Source: a virus | IMG/VR virus record: IMGVR_UViG_3300024261_001362 | Location: 32,706-96,705 of that record | Direction: 5' to 3' (one strand) | Length of the DNA stretch: 64,000 nucleotides | Shown: positions 17,879 through 27,261 of the stretch, one piece after another | How positions within the stretch are numbered: the first letter of the stretch is position 1 | Layout of the letters: each line of letters starts with the position of its first letter | Position numbers and translations under genes: made by a program | The notes under the pieces: model-generated | Database searches by the model: none | The model's input: the letters and a program-made list of their open reading frames with translations, nothing else | What the model was told of the DNA's origin: nothing

Positions 17879-18621
17879 AATTTTGTGGTCTTTCTTAAAA
17901 CCTTGATGTTATCAATTTTTCTTATCGGCCTATCTATAACATTTTCTTGAATGTACAGATCTTGTTTTTTACATAATTCATTTATTGCCTCAAACATAAA
18001 TTTGTTTTTATATTCTGTCGTAGAAACAATTTTATAAAAATGATTGACTGCATTAGTATTATTTAAATATAGGATTTCAGTCCAGTATTTATCCTTTATG
18101 CCTAGCGATAGCCTTTGCAGTTTAGATCTTTCTTCTATAATTCCTATTTCAAAATTAGAATCATCTATTTGATTTTGCGTCACTATCGAAGAATTTTCAA
18201 AATTTAACATGTCTAAATGTAATGGAGAAAATAAAACTCCTCCACCAAAAAAAATAATCTTATTATTCATTATTGTATTTAAACACAACCTGATACTCTC
18301 GCAGCAGTTTGAATTGTAATACATTTGGTTTTCTACAACTTTAATGTTGATGTTGGAAAATTTCGTTTTTAAAAAACTCACAATCTTAATGGATTCAAAA
18401 CCAACACAAACAATAATCTCAAAATTTTGGAAAGTCGCCTGAATACTTTGTATCTGTTTTTCTATAACAGTCTTACCATCCTCTAACTTCAACATAGAGA
18501 TTGGTCCATAGCTTTTCATTCTATATCCATGATTCTCACCAAGCAAGACTACGGTTATAAATTCTTTTTTCTTGGAGACCTTTCCCTTTTTCGGACTAGT
18601 AATGAAATTCTTATTTCTCAT
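17875..18621 (-). CDS. MobA/NTP-transferase-like protein with a degenerate signature
   Basis: The chain reads like a nucleotidyltransferase: VVLLGENHGYRM in place of LAAGxGxRM, then SMLKLEDGKTVIEKQI, EIIVCVGFESI, and KIIFFGGGVLF where DD(D) would be expected. The lost glycine pattern and the missing acidic metal site suggest altered or lost catalysis. The 248-aa length is normal. It starts in an ATGA overlap with the Cys-containing GT2 gene and may work with it. Confidence 0.55.
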   Translation of the reverse strand: MRNKNFITSPKKGKVSKKKEFITVVLLGENHGYRMKSYGPISMLKLEDGKTVIEKQIQSIQATFQNFEIIVCVGFESIKIVSFLKTKFSNINIKVVENQMYYNSNCCESIRLCLNTIMNNKIIFFGGGVLFSPLHLDMLNFENSSIVTQNQIDDSNFEIGIIEERSKLQRLSLGIKDKYWTEILYLNNTNAVNHFYKIVSTTEYKNKFMFEAINELCKKQDLYIQENVIDRPIRKIDNIKVLRKTTKL

Positions 18622-19364
18622 ACAACCTTTACCATATTACTTAACTGAGCCATAGATTCAATGCTTTCAACTGTTTTATCGAAATCATTATGGTTCATGT
18701 ACTCACTATTAATAGCGGAAAACAATGAGCAGACTGTGTCCTGTTGTTTAAATATTATATTCTTATCTAAATCATGATTAAGCGAGATATTTATTTTAGA
18801 GAATAAATCAGGATTAATAATGTCTCCAGCATGTAGTTTAATCAAATAGTTACTACCATACAAATTGGAGAAACAACTGAAGTCACGAACTTCTGCTTCT
18901 TTAACTCCTGTCAAAACTAACTTAGAATTTTTAAACCCATTATCAATTAATGTGTTAGTAAGATGTGCCATCTTTGATACATCTTTAGTTGTAAATGAAC
19001 TAATAATTACTTTTATTTTATCGGGTGGATATTGAGTATCTAAAATTGAGTTGATAGTTTTTTCTACTTTATCGGGATTACCTTCGTCGTATATAGCTAT
19101 CCCGAAAGTAGGCTTAATTTCATTCTGTGCCTCTTCAAGTGTAATCTCAGTGTCTTCATCCCTATATAGATTACATAGCCTTGTGAGACCATATAATGTA
19201 CCTGTGTCTTCCTTAACAACTAAACACTCTTGACGCTCTTTAAAGTTTTTTATCCTTTTAGCGGTACAGCCTATTTGTAAATTACCAACCCTCTTAGCAA
19301 ATTTACAACCCTTACAGGTCATAGCCACTTTATCGTTCTGCGGTGATTTCATAATATATACCAT
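18618..19364 (-). CDS. GT2-family glycosyltransferase with an N-terminal cysteine cluster
   Basis: From about residue 84 the protein follows the GT2 GT-A fold: FGIAIYDEGNPDKVEKTINSIL, KVIISSFT, and NYLIKLHAGD with the metal-site aspartate. It ends soon after, so the catalytic domain is short. The first 64 residues carry C17, C20, C33, C47 and C64, spaced like a metal-binding knot, which is unusual for this family. An internal ATG (residue 5) is an alternative start. It overlaps the small methyltransferase-like gene by at least 23 bases. Confidence 0.62.
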   Translation of the reverse strand: MVYIMKSPQNDKVAMTCKGCKFAKRVGNLQIGCTAKRIKNFKERQECLVVKEDTGTLYGLTRLCNLYRDEDTEITLEEAQNEIKPTFGIAIYDEGNPDKVEKTINSILDTQYPPDKIKVIISSFTTKDVSKMAHLTNTLIDNGFKNSKLVLTGVKEAEVRDFSCFSNLYGSNYLIKLHAGDIINPDLFSKINISLNHDLDKNIIFKQQDTVCSLFSAINSEYMNHNDFDKTVESIESMAQLSNMVKVV

Positions 19365-19743
19365 TAATCTGAGTGGTTATAACTTTTAAGTCAAGTTGGG
19401 ATATAATATTTGCAATTTGTGTTACATCTGACATAGACTTACAATTTGCAACTACTTCGGATGCATCTTCTGTAGACATAAGATTGTTTATAACATTAGT
19501 AGTAAACATTCTTAGATCAATGCCTCCAATTACTATTTTACCACCAATTCTTAGTTTCTTTCTGAGACTAACTAGACAATCTGTAATATTTTTATAGTCA
19601 AAATGATTTAGAATTTTATCTGCCAAAATATATTCACACTCATTGTCGGAGATATCTTCAAAATCTATATTACCGTTTTTTACGGCGATTTCTCTTATGC
19701 CTTCAATCTTTTGTTGATTTGGAATAGTAAGTTGTATTTTCAT
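19330..19743 (-). CDS. C-terminal half-like SAM methyltransferase fragment
   Basis: The 137-aa product matches the later half of class I methyltransferases: YILADKILNHFDYKNI (the post-motif II catalytic region) and LRKKLRIGGKIVIGGIDLRM (motif III and following). The glycine-rich SAM loop that should precede it is absent. The gene has its own ATG with GGAG upstream, so it appears expressed. It may need a partner, or be a regulatory or decayed enzyme. Confidence 0.6.
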   Translation of the reverse strand: MKIQLTIPNQQKIEGIREIAVKNGNIDFEDISDNECEYILADKILNHFDYKNITDCLVSLRKKLRIGGKIVIGGIDLRMFTTNVINNLMSTEDASEVVANCKSMSDVTQIANIISQLDLKVITTQINGIYYEITAER

Positions 19744-19757
19744 TTATAACTCCGTAT

Positions 19758-20303
19758 TTATTTTAATAACCATAAGCAAGACAATTTGTTTTCATAATCT
19801 TCATTAAGACAAAGTAGGGGTTGCCCTAAATTAAATGGTGCGGCTTCTAAAGATATTTTAGAATGTTTCATATTTGGAGCTTCCATTCTTGAATCGTTAT
19901 CTGCTCCATTAAATGTAGTCGATAGTAGATATTTAGAAGATTTTCTGAATAACTCTATAGATTTATTAACCATATCATTAGGTAAATGTATGAACACATC
20001 TCTGCATATGATCATATCAGAATCTCTCATACATTCAGTTATTATATCTAAATTTTGACATTTTAATTTGTTGTTCCATGTGTCTCTTGATATTAAATCA
20101 TATCCTAAATAATCTATACCAGACAGATCAATAGTCGAAATCCAATTTAAATCTCCACAGCCAGCATCATTTATTGTTTTAATATCATAATCTTTAATGA
20201 TTTGGGGTAATTGTTTTCTAATATTTTCTGTGTGTGCAATTTCAGATCCCCATCCACACACAGTTCCAGACGCAGACCAGCCTTTTTCAAACATACTTTT
20301 CAT
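19758..20303 (-). CDS. Class I SAM-dependent methyltransferase
   Basis: A 181-aa enzyme with the motif WSASGTVCGWGSE near the start, then INDAGCGDLNWI (SAM-binding motif I), YLGYDLI and ICRDVFIHLPND. This pattern is common in phage and capsule loci that methylate glycans or small molecules. The ATG overlaps the GT4 stop as ATGA. Confidence 0.82.
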   Translation of the reverse strand: MKSMFEKGWSASGTVCGWGSEIAHTENIRKQLPQIIKDYDIKTINDAGCGDLNWISTIDLSGIDYLGYDLISRDTWNNKLKCQNLDIITECMRDSDMIICRDVFIHLPNDMVNKSIELFRKSSKYLLSTTFNGADNDSRMEAPNMKHSKISLEAAPFNLGQPLLCLNEDYENKLSCLWLLK

Positions 20304-21298
20304 GACCGACCCGTTCTATATACTTGTGTGAATAAAGAATTCCAATTTTCAATAAATTTTTCTTCAGAAAATAGTGCTAATATTGTACCTCTAGCTTCAG
20401 CACCCATTTTGTTTCTCAATTCTTCATCTTCCAGTAGTTGCTTACAATATCCTCTAAGCTCATTTTCATCATTAGACATAAATCCATTTACGCCATTTTT
20501 TATTACATTTGGTATTTCACATGTCGCTGTTGTTACTACTGCACAACCACAAGCCATTGCTTCTAATAATACTGTAGGAATAGGACTATAAGTTGACGTA
20601 TTTAGAAATACTTGAGAGCTGTTGTACTCTTGAACTAATTCTTCAACCGAAGAAGTAGGCTCACTCAATCCTTCTGTTTTACCAACAATTCTTGTTGGAA
20701 ATTCTTTACCTTCATTAGTGATTCTAACATAACCCTGCCAATTACAACAATAATCTCTGTTAATCCAATCATTGACAATACTCAACACCTGCGGCTTTTT
20801 TTCTGTATGGTTTGGCTTGAATATATCTGTGTCAATTCCATGAGGAATTACAATAGACTCACCATTTATTGACCACTGCTCTTTAGAATAATCTGTAAGG
20901 AATACATTAAAATCACCAGTCATTTGTCTAAAATTATTGAGCTGTTCATTTGTAATGTTGATGGTTGGGACAGTACATTCCATAGAGATAATTGGAATCT
21001 TTAAAACATTAGCAATTTTATAAGCTGCTTGTAGATGTCCAAACTTACTATTAGCAAGTATGAAATCATAATCAATAGAAGACGGAAGGGAATTTTGAGG
21101 CATCATGTAGTAATTATTTGGCACTTCTGCGTATGATGCATCCCAAGTTTTCATACCTTCACCAATGAAACCGTAAAAATCATGGCCTGTTTTACAAAGG
21201 TCTGATTCAAATCGTTCATGTGTTGGAAAAGTAATTATATTGTATTTATCTTTATCATTAATTGATTGATTGATAAATTTACGAGTTTGTAGACTCAC
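20300..21298 (-). CDS. GT4-family glycosyltransferase
   Basis: The 332-aa GT-B enzyme has VIPHGIDTDIF in the hinge and SSQVFLNTSTYSPIPTVLLEAMACGCAVVTT, the GT4 donor-binding helix with its E-x7-E variant. Translation probably starts at the GTG at 21298 with AAAGGA eight bases upstream; that start lies inside the preceding gene. Retaining transfer from a nucleotide sugar is expected. Confidence 0.87.
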   Translation of the reverse strand: MSLQTRKFINQSINDKDKYNIITFPTHERFESDLCKTGHDFYGFIGEGMKTWDASYAEVPNNYYMMPQNSLPSSIDYDFILANSKFGHLQAAYKIANVLKIPIISMECTVPTINITNEQLNNFRQMTGDFNVFLTDYSKEQWSINGESIVIPHGIDTDIFKPNHTEKKPQVLSIVNDWINRDYCCNWQGYVRITNEGKEFPTRIVGKTEGLSEPTSSVEELVQEYNSSQVFLNTSTYSPIPTVLLEAMACGCAVVTTATCEIPNVIKNGVNGFMSNDENELRGYCKQLLEDEELRNKMGAEARGTILALFSEEKFIENWNSLFTQVYRTGRS

Positions 21299-22421
21299 TT
21301 AACAGTCCTTTCATTTGCTGACCAATATTCTCGTAAGAGAACAACTTAGTTTGTTCTAACCCAGCGAGTTTCCATTTTCTTTTAGTACCGACAGGATCTT
21401 GTTTATGTTCTTCGTATTTATTTCTCATAGCTTTCCGTGTCTGCATTTCACATGGTTGGAACCAGTACTCTCTACCTGTAAATAAATCTGGGAATGCTGC
21501 ATCAGAACATTTACAAACAGAGTAAGATCCACCAACCAGTGTGCCAGAATCTTCATTTATAAATTCTTTAGGTCCACCATAATCACTACAGATAGGACTA
21601 GAACCAAATCCCATAGCATCAAATGATGGCAATGACCATGCTTCCCCATGACTAGGACAAACAAAACAATCAGCATATTGGTGTAAGGCACAAATATGAT
21701 CGTCGTCTATATTATCTGAAATAATGATGTTTGTATGGTACTGAGATGGATGGGTATACATTCTAAGGTCTTGTTGTACCTTACCTATAATACCATCAAT
21801 TACTTCTTTACATTGATCAGGATTGTGTCCAAACTTTTTAACCTTTAGAATTAATGATACAGGTTCCGATCTATCAAATTCACTATGAAAACAAGTGATA
21901 ATTGATTCTAAATTTTTTCTGTCATTAATATCGCCAATATAATAAAACTTAAATGTGCCGTCTGGAATAGGCAAATTAAGCTCTTGATATTTTTTTGTAT
22001 ATCTAGATACAGAGCATGGATGTGGTACTACATGAATATCGGTAGTTATGCCATCATCAATGAGAGATTTTTTCAGATCATTGTTAGGCACCCATAATTC
22101 GTCCATCTGTTTTAATTGTTGTAACCAGCCAATATATTTAAGGCTTGTTGATTCTGAAACAAAATAGGCGATGTTCTTCTTAAAAGCTTTACCTCCAACT
22201 AAATGGTGAGGTAAAACATGTTGAATACAAATATCACATCCACTACTGTCCTTCTGTTCTAATTCAAGTAATCTGGGGTGTATATTAGGATTGTCTTGAG
22301 TCAGTGTGACGTTGCGACAAACAACATCGACTCCAGCATTATCCAGAGCTAATATATGTTCTTTTGCAGCAACTGACCATCCACTGCTTTCTTTGTAGTG
22401 TGCTATGTATAATACCTTCAT
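21279..22421 (-). CDS. GT4-family glycosyltransferase
   Basis: A full-length (380 aa) GT-B enzyme. VVPHPCSVSRY marks the hinge, FKFYYIGDINDRKNLESII the start of the donor domain, and CFVCPSHGEAWSLPSFDAMGFG the E-x7-(E/D) motif. A cysteine-rich loop (YSVCKCSD) precedes a YWFQPCEMQTR tail. GAGGGAATA lies upstream of the ATG. It adjoins a small methyltransferase and overlaps the next GT4 gene by 20 bases, suggesting sequential steps in one chain. Confidence 0.88.
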   Translation of the reverse strand: MKVLYIAHYKESSGWSVAAKEHILALDNAGVDVVCRNVTLTQDNPNIHPRLLELEQKDSSGCDICIQHVLPHHLVGGKAFKKNIAYFVSESTSLKYIGWLQQLKQMDELWVPNNDLKKSLIDDGITTDIHVVPHPCSVSRYTKKYQELNLPIPDGTFKFYYIGDINDRKNLESIITCFHSEFDRSEPVSLILKVKKFGHNPDQCKEVIDGIIGKVQQDLRMYTHPSQYHTNIIISDNIDDDHICALHQYADCFVCPSHGEAWSLPSFDAMGFGSSPICSDYGGPKEFINEDSGTLVGGSYSVCKCSDAAFPDLFTGREYWFQPCEMQTRKAMRNKYEEHKQDPVGTKRKWKLAGLEQTKLFSYENIGQQMKGLLSESTNS

Positions 22422-22422
22422 A

Positions 22423-22971
22423 CTATTCCCTCATATCTATTATGCCGACTTGATTAGCTACATCATACATAGTAATATCTAAATCTGTAGGTATTAAGGT
22501 TCCTTTGATGGAATAATCATCAATAATGACTATAGCTTTCTGATCCTTGATTTTATTAAATTGATCTAAGGTTTCTTGTGGGTCATTACCTCCATCTAAG
22601 TAATAGATGTCGTATGTGTCATTATCTAAGTAATCTATTGCATCTCCATATTTTGCTTCTATTTTATAGCCTAATGATGATGCTGCAAAAATAGAGTGAC
22701 TCAAATTATCAAGATTTATGTCTGCAATAGTCAATTTGCCGCCATATTTTTCTACATATGGGCCAAAGATAGTGTCTGCCCATCCTGATCCAAGTCTCCA
22801 CGCTATTCTAAATGTTTCTATAGCACCAACTTGAAAGATTTTCACTGGTTTATTTTTAAATTGAGATAAAGTCCACTCAAATATAAAATCTCTGGTTGGA
22901 ACTTCTAATTTATTCTCTATATCACCATTCAACATAGCAACAGCAAAATCATATTCTGAATCATGTGCCAT
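22423..22971 (-). CDS. Small class I methyltransferase-like protein
   Basis: The 182-aa protein has IFQVGAIETFRIAWRLGSGWAD (SAM loop), LTIADIN (acidic ribose ligand), YGDAIDYLDN and YDIYYLDGGND, as in O-methyltransferases of the methyltransferase-24 type. A fragment clearly similar to the YGDAIDY region lies inverted on the plus strand near 56.1-56.2 kb. GAGGT precedes the ATG at 22971. The target is probably a glycan residue. Confidence 0.72.
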   Translation of the reverse strand: MAHDSEYDFAVAMLNGDIENKLEVPTRDFIFEWTLSQFKNKPVKIFQVGAIETFRIAWRLGSGWADTIFGPYVEKYGGKLTIADINLDNLSHSIFAASSLGYKIEAKYGDAIDYLDNDTYDIYYLDGGNDPQETLDQFNKIKDQKAIVIIDDYSIKGTLIPTDLDITMYDVANQVGIIDMRE

Positions 22972-24658
22972 TAATAATACCTCTCTGTTTCATTGTGTCA
23001 AATCTCCTCTGTTCCCATTGATTTCTTCTATTGCATTGTCCTTTCATTTGGTCATATGCTATATTGAAATCAAATGATTCTCTAGCACCTGTTCCAGCAA
23101 ATGCTTGTGAAGATTCATTGAAGTACATACCACCAGTAGAGGCAGTTGAAGATTTATACATTAAATCTCTTGTCAATCTGGCTTCAAAGAAGGTATTAAG
23201 TTTTGATGGATCACCTAAGACTTCAACAATCAACCATCGAGCAAGTTCTGCGTGGGGGATTTGTGGGGCTTGTTCTGGTTTTGGTTTGGACTCATGTATC
23301 TTAGGTTGTGAGGCCCATGTAGCTTCAATTGGTAGTAATTCAACACTATCAAAATATGCTTCCCACTTAGCTCCACTTAAATGCCACTGATAATGCTTTT
23401 CAAAATTCTCTCTTGTTTTTTGACCTATAGCAGCTCTTTCATCATCACTTTTCTCAAAGAATTCTTCAAACATTTGTGCTGCCAAATCGTTATCTGGAAC
23501 TGCTCTTAAGCAACCAGTTTCCAACTCCTTATAAAGAGCGGCTGGCTTAATAGGAAAGCCTTCAAGCTTACGAAGTACTGATTCCATAGCAGAATAATCT
23601 GTACCCATAACGGGAACACCACAAGCAGCAGCTTCAACTTGCGGTAAACCAAATCCTTCACAATTTGCATACTGCACATAAAGATCAAAATAATTCATTA
23701 TCTGTGATAGATCTTCATACGAAGCACCATTTTTCACATTTGATAATGTAGCTCCCCACTTCTTAGTATAAGGGGATTGGGCGATGGCACCTTTGAAGAC
23801 AGATGGGAATGGCTTCTTTGTGTCAGGACATATGTACGTAAATAGTACATGAGAAGCCAACTCATACTGCTGAAGCAATTCTGGAATATCCCATCCTAAA
23901 TCTGGATAGGAAGTATGACAATACAAATAGCATGGGTCTGTATAGCCCTTGGCTCTTTGTAAATCTAAAAACTTCCTAAACGCAGCAAAAAGATCCGGGT
24001 ATAATTTCCTCCGTTGATTCCGCATCACTGTGCCGATAATCTTAGAACTAACATCTAGACCATTTTCTAGTCTGAGTTGACGTTTGTCCTCAAAAGGCTT
24101 ATAAGCCGGGTGTGCGGATGGAGGAGCACTGCCAAGATAATTAATCTTTCCTCCGGACTGATCTTCTAAGATACCACCTGCCCAATCCGAATATGTAAAA
24201 CATGCATCGGCATTTTCATAACTAGCAATCCATTGTCTAGCTTGTGGCCTTGCGTCTACTGTAGGCATAATAGCCCACTTAAAATAATTCCTGAAAGGAG
24301 ATCTTTCAGCGAAATCTAACATCCAAAAATCTCGGATGTCACAAACAACATCTGGTAAAAAATCTAAACATACATGTTCAAATATCCACTCACCAAATTG
24401 ATTGACTCCATTAGAATTATATCCATCTATTTCTTGTTGAGATGCTTTAGGTTCTGACTGTTGGTTTGGCATGACGCCATAATATGTCCAAGGAATATTA
24501 GCTGCACGAGAATCATTACGCTCACCGTAAGAAGCCATCTCTGCAATTTCATACTTACCTGTGCCGTGTAGGTAATTCAATATTTCTCTTGTGTATGTAG
24601 CATAACCAGTATTTAAAAATGTGGCTTCACTACAAAACAAAATTCTTTTTTTTCTCAT
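22961..24658 (-). CDS. Large GT4-family glycosyltransferase with C-terminal extension
   Basis: Residues up to about 450 form a GT-B enzyme: an N-terminal CSEATFLNTGYATYTREIL acceptor start, GTVMRNQRRKLYPDLF in the donor domain, and YVQYANCEGFGLPQVEAAACG with the E-x7-E motif. The last 110 residues are an extra, mostly helical region (PIEATWASQP onward) not needed for catalysis. The ATG at 24658 has AGGATTGAAC upstream and is preferred over a GTG 21 bases earlier inside the SSB gene. It is the first gene of the glycan island, two bases after the SSB stop. Confidence 0.85.
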   Translation of the reverse strand: MRKKRILFCSEATFLNTGYATYTREILNYLHGTGKYEIAEMASYGERNDSRAANIPWTYYGVMPNQQSEPKASQQEIDGYNSNGVNQFGEWIFEHVCLDFLPDVVCDIRDFWMLDFAERSPFRNYFKWAIMPTVDARPQARQWIASYENADACFTYSDWAGGILEDQSGGKINYLGSAPPSAHPAYKPFEDKRQLRLENGLDVSSKIIGTVMRNQRRKLYPDLFAAFRKFLDLQRAKGYTDPCYLYCHTSYPDLGWDIPELLQQYELASHVLFTYICPDTKKPFPSVFKGAIAQSPYTKKWGATLSNVKNGASYEDLSQIMNYFDLYVQYANCEGFGLPQVEAAACGVPVMGTDYSAMESVLRKLEGFPIKPAALYKELETGCLRAVPDNDLAAQMFEEFFEKSDDERAAIGQKTRENFEKHYQWHLSGAKWEAYFDSVELLPIEATWASQPKIHESKPKPEQAPQIPHAELARWLIVEVLGDPSKLNTFFEARLTRDLMYKSSTASTGGMYFNESSQAFAGTGARESFDFNIAYDQMKGQCNRRNQWEQRRFDTMKQRGIINGT

Positions 24659-24660
24659 GT

Positions 24661-24972
24661 TCAATCCTGATCCAGACACGCAAAGTCAAATTCATTAATT
24701 CTAAATACTACAAAATCATCATCTCCTGAAGCATGTTTAGCGGAACAAGTAACAGTAATCTTTGTTCCTTTTCTTCCGAGTTTGGCAATTGTTTCTGCAC
24801 CCGTGTGCCATGCTTCGCAATCAAGATATACAGGAGTCCTATTCTTTTCCCCGGTACTCTTGCTTCTTCTATAGTTATAAACCACGATCCTCAGATCTAA
24901 AAAGCTAACACCATCGACGCTTTCTAAAACTGGATCATCAATCATATATCCTGTAAATGTACATATATTCAT
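24661..24972 (-). CDS. ssb: Single-stranded DNA-binding protein (OB fold), copy 1
   Basis: The 103-aa protein has the SSB pattern: NICTFTGYMIDDPVLE, LDLRIVVYNY, a TPVYLDCEAWHTGAETI block and GTKITVTCSAKH. It lacks the acidic C-terminal tail of bacterial SSB, although it ends CLDQD. Translation should start at ATG 24972, with AAGGGGTGG upstream. It follows the polymerase C-terminal gene. A second SSB gene is at 54822-55139. Confidence 0.85.
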   Translation of the reverse strand: MNICTFTGYMIDDPVLESVDGVSFLDLRIVVYNYRRSKSTGEKNRTPVYLDCEAWHTGAETIAKLGRKGTKITVTCSAKHASGDDDFVVFRINEFDFACLDQD

Positions 24973-25017
24973 ATCCACCCCTTAATCTATTATAGATCTC
25001 AAATCGTCAATTGACTT

Positions 25018-26589
25018 TTAAATTTCGTGAATTTTGTCAATAATAAAAGAATTATCTTTATTATCTACTTTCCCATGAAACAGAAGGTTATTTCCCTCAT
25101 AAAGTATAAACTGATACTTGTCTCTTGCTTCTGGAAATACAATGACATTATCTATTGAGCAAGATTCATCTTCTATACTTAAGAAAGACATTGTTTTACC
25201 TTCTGATTTACCCTTTTTGATTGTATGGTTATTAAGTCTATTAATATTTGCCGCGATAGAAATATCTTTACCAGTTTTCCCGTTAAGAATATCTTTGCAG
25301 CTTGTATTACCCAAGGATGTATCAGACGACTCTACTTTAGATAGTGATATCGGACATCCCAAGAATTTTATTTCTTGTTCTATAATCCAACTTGGATCAT
25401 CCGCTAAATCATATGGAGGATTTATAAGAAGTTCAATTTCACCCTCAACGATCTGGCTTCTGTTCATATTATGACATCCGCCACCATTCTTTTTTGTAGG
25501 ATGTAACTCCTTAAAACATTGACTTACAGTCTTCCAGTGTTTTTTCTCATAATTTGTAGTTACCCACTTCATCTCTGACTTAGTTAATTCTTTATAGATC
25601 AGATACTCATACAATGCCTTGTTTCTTGATACTCCAGTGGATTTTATAGAGAAAAACCCAATAGAACATAAAGATTTAAATGCAGTAGAATTTATTTTAT
25701 TAGATATATAAACAAGAACATCCATCCAAGTGAATTCTTTTACAGATTTTCCACTTTCTTCTTCAGCTTCTTTTATAGCCTCAATAACTTTATCGCCTGT
25801 AACACCCGTTAAAGATTTGATATCTTTGATTCCAAAGTAAATATATTTTCCATCTATATTGAACTTCTTATCAAATTTTGATAGATTAGGTAACTTGACT
25901 TCAATATCAAACAACTTAGCTTCTGAAATAAGCTCATATACTTCTTCATGAGGATCTTGTTTTTCTGAAGCATAAAACAGATATGATAGGAAGAATTCTT
26001 TAGTATAATTTGCTTTATACCAAGCACTTTCATAAGCATTAATGGCATATGATACAGCGTGGGATTTATTAAATGAATATCGTGCGGACTTTTCAATCCA
26101 TCCAAAAATCTCCTTGGCAGATTCTTCACTAACCATACCCACTTCTCTACATCCGTCAATAAACTTGACGCGAATCTTCGCCATCAAGTCTGCCTTCTTC
26201 TTACCAATAGCCTTACGGAGGTCGTCAGCTTGCTGTAAATCAAATCCAGCGAGTTTCTGTGCTATCCTCATAGCTTGCTCTTGATAGACCAGAACACCAT
26301 AAGTAGGACCAAGGATACTTTCTAATGCATTATCAATATATGAAACTTCATCCTTGCCATTTTTACGATCAACATAGTGTTGAGTCATAGATTTACCCTC
26401 AGACATAGCCTTTAGGGTGCCAGGACGAATAATACTAATGAGTGCTGATAATTCCTCAATATTACTTGGCTCTAATCGTTTAGACCATGATCGTCCAAGC
26501 TGGCTTTCTAACTGAAAAATCCCCTTGGTGTATCCATCCTTAAATAGATTCCAAGTTTTTTCATCTTTGTAATCGACTTTAATTGACAT
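25018..26589 (-). CDS. dnaE: DNA polymerase III alpha subunit, C-terminal half (fingers, tau/beta-binding and OB regions)
   Basis: The 523-aa product corresponds to PolIII alpha from just after the third catalytic aspartate. GIFQLESQLGRSW, LISIIRPGTL, YGVLVYQEQAM and FNKSHAVSYA are fingers-domain hallmarks. An OB-fold-like region lies at the C-terminus (GKDISIAANINRLN, MSFLSIEDESCSIDNVIVFPE). It has no palm aspartates of its own and must pair with the half at 27935-29578. The ATG at 26589 (GGAG upstream) lies 11 bases inside the exonuclease gene. Split polIII halves are known from cyanobacterial DnaE, but there via inteins; no intein motif is visible here. Confidence 0.9.
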   Translation of the reverse strand: MSIKVDYKDEKTWNLFKDGYTKGIFQLESQLGRSWSKRLEPSNIEELSALISIIRPGTLKAMSEGKSMTQHYVDRKNGKDEVSYIDNALESILGPTYGVLVYQEQAMRIAQKLAGFDLQQADDLRKAIGKKKADLMAKIRVKFIDGCREVGMVSEESAKEIFGWIEKSARYSFNKSHAVSYAINAYESAWYKANYTKEFFLSYLFYASEKQDPHEEVYELISEAKLFDIEVKLPNLSKFDKKFNIDGKYIYFGIKDIKSLTGVTGDKVIEAIKEAEEESGKSVKEFTWMDVLVYISNKINSTAFKSLCSIGFFSIKSTGVSRNKALYEYLIYKELTKSEMKWVTTNYEKKHWKTVSQCFKELHPTKKNGGGCHNMNRSQIVEGEIELLINPPYDLADDPSWIIEQEIKFLGCPISLSKVESSDTSLGNTSCKDILNGKTGKDISIAANINRLNNHTIKKGKSEGKTMSFLSIEDESCSIDNVIVFPEARDKYQFILYEGNNLLFHGKVDNKDNSFIIDKIHEI

Positions 26590-27259
26590 ACAGGTCTCCA
26601 TCGGCAAATGCTTGTTCAATCTTTAAATTACGATAGACAGCACGGTGAGTTTTCATAAATTTAATCATAATATTAGCAGTATCCTTTACGTCCTGCAAGG
26701 CATCATGAGCATTATCTGAAGAAAGTCCCATTCTTTCTCTCATTGAATCCATACTAATCGACTTAATATTAGGATCACCCTCTGTCCACATCCACACATT
26801 ATCCATTACATCAATCTTATATACCATACTAAACAACTTCTGTTGTTCTCTTTTGTCATCCCACGGGCCAAATTCTTTACATAATCTATTGATGATATGC
26901 ATATCATATCCAATAATATTGAATCCCGCTGGAATAGGTGCAAAGAATGGTGTTCCCTTCCAGTTATACTTATCAACAAAGGCACAAAACTTTTTCCATA
27001 CAGTCTTTAGTTGAGGTGCTTTAGCAATACCTTCCCTAGTCTTACCAGTAACCTTTAGGGCACCTTCCTCAATAGGACCAAGACCAGCGGCAATAGCTTT
27101 GTCATCATCTACAACTGCACGTATCTCACTATTAAATTTTCCTTTCAATTTAAAGTTACGACCATCAAGTGCAATGGCAGCGAGTTGTGTTGGCTGACAA
27201 GTATGTGGATTACGTCCACCCGTCTCAAAATCGAAAACCACGATATCTCTTGAAGCCAT
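26579..27259 (-). CDS. DnaQ-like DEDDh 3'-5' exonuclease
   Basis: The 226-aa protein has exonuclease motif I VVFDFETGG (D10, E12), motif II GFNIIGYDMHI and motif III AHDALQDVKDT (H and D of DEDDh). It is likely the proofreading epsilon-like subunit for the split polymerase whose two halves flank it. AAGGAAATAAC precedes the ATG. It lies between the HNH gene and the polymerase C-terminal gene, with an 11-base overlap with the latter. Confidence 0.88.
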   Translation of the reverse strand: MASRDIVVFDFETGGRNPHTCQPTQLAAIALDGRNFKLKGKFNSEIRAVVDDDKAIAAGLGPIEEGALKVTGKTREGIAKAPQLKTVWKKFCAFVDKYNWKGTPFFAPIPAGFNIIGYDMHIINRLCKEFGPWDDKREQQKLFSMVYKIDVMDNVWMWTEGDPNIKSISMDSMRERMGLSSDNAHDALQDVKDTANIMIKFMKTHRAVYRNLKIEQAFADGDLYVN

Positions 27260-27261
27260 AG

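Noticed and set aside
1-24658. Glycosyltransferases as a DNA-base glucosylation system
   Set aside because: No base hydroxymethylase is seen; ThyX and dCMP deaminase point to ordinary dTMP synthesis. The variety of folds and the methyltransferases fit polysaccharide or protein glycans better.
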